Source: Burkholderiales bacterium RIFCSPHIGHO2_12_FULL_61_11
GTDB taxonomy: Bacteria > Pseudomonadota > Gammaproteobacteria > Burkholderiales > Burkholderiaceae_C
Direction: 5' to 3'
Length of the DNA: 8,670 bases
Assembly: GCA_001770785.1 (NCBI GenBank)
Contig: MERZ01000261.1
Coordinates: 8,656-17,325, forward strand
Positions 5,876 through 8,670 of the stretch are shown here, piece after piece. The translations under genes were made by a program, and so were the position numbers. The notes below the pieces were generated by a model that saw only the letters and a program-made list of their open reading frames with translations, was not told the DNA's origin and searched no databases. The first letter of the stretch is position 1. Each line of letters opens with the position of its first letter.

Positions 5876-8344
5876 TTACAGCGTATCGATAAAGCTGCGC
5901 AGCTTGTCGCTGCGGCTGGGGTGCTTGAGCTTGCGCAGCGCCTTGGCTTCAATCTGGCGAATGCGCTCGCGCGTCACGTCGAACTGCTTGCCGACTTCTT
6001 CGAGCGTGTGGTCGGTGCTCATCTCGATGCCGAAGCGCATGCGCAGCACCTTGGCTTCGCGCGGCGTCAGGCTGTCGAGGATGTCTTTCACCACATCGCG
6101 CAGGCCGGCCTGCATCGCGGCTTCCAGTGGCGCGGTGTTGGCGCCGTCTTCAATGAAATCGCCCAGATGGGAATCGTCGTCGTCCCCGATCGGCGTTTCC
6201 ATGGAGATCGGCTCCTTGGCAATCTTCATGATTTTGCGGATCTTCTCTTCAGGAATCTCCATCTTCTCGGCCAGGATGCTGGCATCGGGCTCAAAGCCAA
6301 ACTCCTGCAGGTGCTGGCGGCTCAATCGGTTCATCTTGTTGATGGTCTCGATCATGTGCACCGGAATGCGGATGGTACGGGCCTGGTCCGCGATCGAGCG
6401 GGTGATGGCCTGACGAATCCACCAGGTGGCGTAGGTCGAGAATTTATAGCCGCGGCGGTATTCAAACTTGTCCACGGCTTTCATCAAGCCGATGTTGCCT
6501 TCCTGGATCAGATCGAGAAACTGCAGACCGCGGTTGGTGTATTTCTTGGCAATCGAAATCACCAGGCGCAAGTTGGCCTCGATCATTTCCTTCTTGGCAT
6601 CGCGGGAATTGGACTCGCCCTCGTTCATGCGCTTGTTGATGTCCTTGAGCTGGCCAAGTGGCACCACCACGCGGGCCTGCAACTCGGCCAGCCTGGTTTG
6701 CAGCTCCTGAATCGGCGGGATGTTGCGCGCCATCACGGATGACCAGGGCTTGCCGGAAGCGACCTGCTTTTCAACCCATTTCAGGTTGAGCAGGTTGGGC
6801 GGGAAGTCTTTTACGAAGACTTCCTGGGGCATGCCGCATTTCTCGACGATGATGCGGCGCAGCTCGCGCTCTTTCTTGCGCACGTCCAGCACCTGGCCGC
6901 GCAGCAAGTCGCACAGCTTTTCAATGGTCTTGGCGGTAAAACGCACGGTCATCAGCTCTTCGCTCAAGGCCTTTTGCGCCTTCACGTAAGCCGGCGTGCC
7001 CCAGCCTTCCTTGTCGTAGAGCTTGTGAACCTTTTCGAACAGGGACGCAACTTTATCGAAGCGGCTGAGTGCTTCCTTTTTGAGCTCTTCGAGTTTCTTG
7101 GTCAGCGCCTTGGAGCCGCCCTTGCCGTCGTCGTCGTCGGCTTCGTCGAACTCGTCAAAGTCTTCTTCGGCCACATAGTCATCGGCCTCATTGGGGTTGG
7201 AGAAACCGTCCACAACGGTTGAAATGACGATCTTGCCTTCGCGGATTTCCTCGCTCAGCCGCATGATTTCGGAAATCGTGGCTGGACTCTCCGAGATCGC
7301 TTCCATCATGCGCATGAGGCCGCCCTCGATGCGCTTGGCGATCTCGATTTCGCCTTCACGGGTCAGCAGCTCGACCGTTCCCATTTCACGCATGTACATG
7401 CGAACCGGGTCGGTGGTGCGGCCAAACTCGCTGTCAACGGTGGACAGAGCGGCTTCGGCTTCTTCCTCGGCTTCCTCTTCCGTGGCAACGGTCGGGCCGG
7501 TGTTGTTTAGCAGCAGGGTTTCGGCGTCAGGGGCTTGCTCGTATACCGCCACGCCCATGTCGTTGAGCATGTTGACAACCACTTCCAGCGTCTCGGCATC
7601 GACCAGCTTGTCGGGCAGATGGTCGGAGATTTCGCCGTGCGTCAGGTAGCCGCGCGTCTTGCCGAGCTTGATCAGGGTTTTCAAACGCAGGCGGCGCTTG
7701 AGCATGTCTTCTTCAGACAGCACCGTCTCGTCGAGGCCAAACTCCTTCATCAAGGCGCGTTCCTTGGCCTTGCTGATTTTCATGCGCAGCGGTTTGACCT
7801 TTACTGTCGGCTCCAGGACGGGCTCTTCGGCAAACTCGGCGACGACGTCCGACAGGTCCTCATCGCCTTCAGGCGTGATGGCGTTCTTGGGTTTGCGGCC
7901 ACGTTTGGCACCGCCTGCGACAGGGGATGCGGGTGCGCGAGTGGCCGCTGCGGGGTTTTTCGGCGGACGGCCGGGTTTCTTTTTCGCAGGCACGGCGAGT
8001 AATGCGTCGGCGGCGGCAAGAAGCTGGGCTTTGGTACTGGACTTGGACGGCACGGCTGAAACTTTCATTAAGGGTATATCGGGTTTCGCTGATTTCGGAA
8101 GCGCTTGGCTTACCGGGGCACGCGAGGGACTGGTTTTAACGGATATGGCGGTTTCCCCGGCTTTTTCAACCTTGACACTGTTGGTGGCGGGTTTCGCCCC
8201 CGCCTTCACAAATGCTGCTGCGTTGACTGGCGGCCGGGCCACCGCTTTGGCGGCTGACCTGGCTTTGGGTTTCACGGCAGCTTTGGACTGCCTGGCGGGA
8301 AGTTTTATGGGCTTCCTGGACTTGCTGAGCTTGGCAATCGGCAT
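5876..8344 (-). CDS. rpoD: RNA polymerase primary sigma factor RpoD (sigma-70)
   Basis: Housekeeping sigma factor that directs RNA polymerase to -10/-35 promoters; 822 aa. Seen: Lys/Ala/Pro-rich low-complexity extension about 1-160 with AT-hook-like cores KKPGRPPK (122-129) and KRGRKPK (148-154); region 1.1 about 208-272; acidic linker 289-298; region 1.2 about 311-340 ([22 protein letters not shown]); nonconserved region with an Asp/Glu-rich stretch 388-406; region 2 about 585-660 containing [12 protein letters not shown], the core-binding [22 protein letters not shown] and the -10-reading [16 protein letters not shown]; region 3 about 661-745; region 4 about 750-815 with the -35 recognition helix [17 protein letters not shown]. 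It is longer than E. coli RpoD (613 aa), mostly through the N-terminal extension. The first Met is supported by GGAGG four bases upstream; Met93 and Met188 are in-frame alternatives. The upstream gene (dnaG would be usual) is outside the window. Confidence 0.98.
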   Translation of the reverse strand: MPIAKLSKSRKPIKLPARQSKAAVKPKARSAAKAVARPPVNAAAFVKAGAKPATNSVKVEKAGETAISVKTSPSRAPVSQALPKSAKPDIPLMKVSAVPSKSSTKAQLLAAADALLAVPAKKKPGRPPKNPAAATRAPASPVAGGAKRGRKPKNAITPEGDEDLSDVVAEFAEEPVLEPTVKVKPLRMKISKAKERALMKEFGLDETVLSEEDMLKRRLRLKTLIKLGKTRGYLTHGEISDHLPDKLVDAETLEVVVNMLNDMGVAVYEQAPDAETLLLNNTGPTVATEEEAEEEAEAALSTVDSEFGRTTDPVRMYMREMGTVELLTREGEIEIAKRIEGGLMRMMEAISESPATISEIMRLSEEIREGKIVISTVVDGFSNPNEADDYVAEEDFDEFDEADDDDGKGGSKALTKKLEELKKEALSRFDKVASLFEKVHKLYDKEGWGTPAYVKAQKALSEELMTVRFTAKTIEKLCDLLRGQVLDVRKKERELRRIIVEKCGMPQEVFVKDFPPNLLNLKWVEKQVASGKPWSSVMARNIPPIQELQTRLAELQARVVVPLGQLKDINKRMNEGESNSRDAKKEMIEANLRLVISIAKKYTNRGLQFLDLIQEGNIGLMKAVDKFEYRRGYKFSTYATWWIRQAITRSIADQARTIRIPVHMIETINKMNRLSRQHLQEFGFEPDASILAEKMEIPEEKIRKIMKIAKEPISMETPIGDDDDSHLGDFIEDGANTAPLEAAMQAGLRDVVKDILDSLTPREAKVLRMRFGIEMSTDHTLEEVGKQFDVTRERIRQIEAKALRKLKHPSRSDKLRSFIDTL

Positions 8345-8370
8345 GAGACCTCCAGAAGTGACCAGTCAAC

Positions 8371-8404
8371 AAAAATGCGCCTTGCGCCTGACCGGAGTTC
8401 AGGC
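8371..8404 (-). promoter_or_regulatory. Two overlapping hairpins just before rpoD
   Basis: On the minus strand, GCCTGA (8399-8404) can pair with TCAGGC (8386-8391). Alternatively GCGC (8384-8387) pairs with GCGC (8377-8380) across a 3-base loop, followed by A and five T (8371-8375). The two share bases 8386-8387, so they cannot both form fully. That is the geometry of a terminator/antiterminator switch, but the second stem is only 4 bp. It lies about 10 bases before the GGAGG site. Structure seen; regulation inferred. Confidence 0.35.
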
Positions 8405-8413
8405 TACAAAAAT

Positions 8414-8506
8414 TCAGCGTTCAAAATGAAAGAGTCTAAAAAAATAAGCCAACGAGCACCTGGGCACGCCGTTGGTTATTTTCCAGCAAGCTGTTTGGGC
8501 GAACAT
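8414..8506 (-). CDS. Possible 30-codon leader ORF upstream of rpoD
   Basis: ATG at 8504-8506, stop TGA at 8414-8416, product MFAQTACWKITNGVPRCSLA followed by YFFRLFHFER. An AAGGA ribosome site lies 10 bases upstream. Its second half overlaps the terminator at 8438-8480, an arrangement seen in leader-peptide attenuators. I see no run of regulatory codons and cannot match it to a known peptide, and an ORF this short can arise by chance. Confidence 0.2.
   Translation of the reverse strand: MFAQTACWKITNGVPRCSLAYFFRLFHFER
8438..8480 (-). terminator. Intrinsic terminator inside the rpoD leader
   Basis: On the minus strand, CCAACG (8470-8475) pairs with CGTTGG (8449-8454). An outer AATAA/TTATT extends the stem past one bulged C, and the run of seven T is at 8438-8444. 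It lies about 95 bases upstream of the rpoD start and downstream of the TATAAT box at 8617. It would end either a small RNA or most transcripts heading into rpoD, unless it is regulated. Confidence 0.75.
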
Positions 8507-8616
8507 TTGGTGTGCAGTCCTTGCGGGAAGTTGACCGTCTCGTGTGTGAGTTCCCTTGTGAATGAAGGGGGCCGGTGCCGGAGGTGCTGCTGTCGCGCTT
8601 GCCGTGAAAAGATCGG

Positions 8617-8622
8617 ATTATA
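8617..8622 (-). promoter_or_regulatory. Perfect -10 box upstream of rpoD
   Basis: TATAAT on the minus strand, preceded by CTTGCACGG. No good -35 is visible at 16-18 bases (the best positions give GACCAA or AGACCA) and there is no TG extended -10, so the promoter may be activator-dependent or the match fortuitous. Transcription would start near 8610, giving an rpoD leader of about 265 bases or a terminated RNA of about 170 bases. Confidence 0.5.
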
Positions 8623-8640
8623 CCGTGCAAGTCGGTTTTT

Positions 8641-8662
8641 GGTCTGTTTCAGGCCGATTTTT
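8641..8662 (+). terminator. Possible plus-strand terminator at the window edge
   Basis: GGTCTG (8641-8646) pairs with CAGGCC (8650-8655) around a 3-base loop, with one G-U pair, followed by GA and five T. It points along the plus strand, where I see no gene to end, so it may be incidental. Confidence 0.25.
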
Positions 8663-8670
8663 CTGCTGCT

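Noticed and set aside
5581..5952. 123-codon minus-strand frame downstream of rpoD
   Set aside because: It overlaps the rpoD 3' end in another frame and runs through the rpoD terminator, with low-complexity residues and no ribosome site noted.
8436..8630. 64-codon minus-strand frame in the rpoD leader
   Set aside because: It needs a TTG start lying upstream of the TATAAT box, so it would not be on the transcript, and it resembles nothing known.
8649..8670. Possible last codons of the upstream gene (AAEKSA then TGA on the minus strand)
   Set aside because: dnaG is the expected neighbour, but seven codons are too few to identify a gene.

Overview
The window looks like conserved chromosomal DNA from a betaproteobacterium, most likely a member of the Comamonadaceae (Burkholderiales). 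This rests on the moderately high GC content, the DnaK, GrpE and RpoD sequences (RpoD has the long Lys/Ala/Pro-rich N-terminal extension and acidic linkers I associate with that family), and the noncoding elements. The genus cannot be fixed by eye. All five well-supported genes and one smaller regulator lie on the minus strand, so the window reads biologically from right to left. I see no transposase, phage gene, CRISPR array, rRNA or tRNA.

Right end (8345-8670) and rpoD (5876-8344): the primary sigma factor RpoD (822 aa) has a strong GGAGG ribosome site. It sits behind a noncoding leader of about 300 bases. The leader contains a perfect TATAAT box, a possible 30-codon leader ORF, a convincing intrinsic terminator about 95 bases before the rpoD start, and two overlapping hairpins just before the ribosome site. 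It could be an attenuated leader, a small RNA ending before rpoD, or both. rpoD ends at a textbook terminator (5816-5859).

Middle (5106-5815): about 390 noncoding bases with two inverted repeats, then a small HxlR-type winged-helix regulator with its own terminator.

Left-centre (1014-5031): the heat-shock chaperone cluster grpE-dnaK-dnaJ. A near-consensus sigma-32 promoter lies just upstream of grpE, and a weaker one lies between grpE and dnaK. A terminator-like hairpin between dnaK and dnaJ probably lowers DnaJ output relative to DnaK. The three proteins form one machine: DnaJ delivers substrate and stimulates ATP hydrolysis by DnaK, and GrpE exchanges the nucleotide.

Left end (1-966): a class III alcohol dehydrogenase (glutathione-dependent formaldehyde dehydrogenase) read toward the window edge. 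Its frame is interrupted by an in-frame TAG where the family has a conserved glutamate, and family-like sequence continues in the same frame beyond it. That makes it a nonsense pseudogene or a sequencing error. A palindromic hairpin separates it from dnaJ.

I found no clearly new multi-gene system. The rpoD leader and the interrupted dehydrogenase deserve a second look most.
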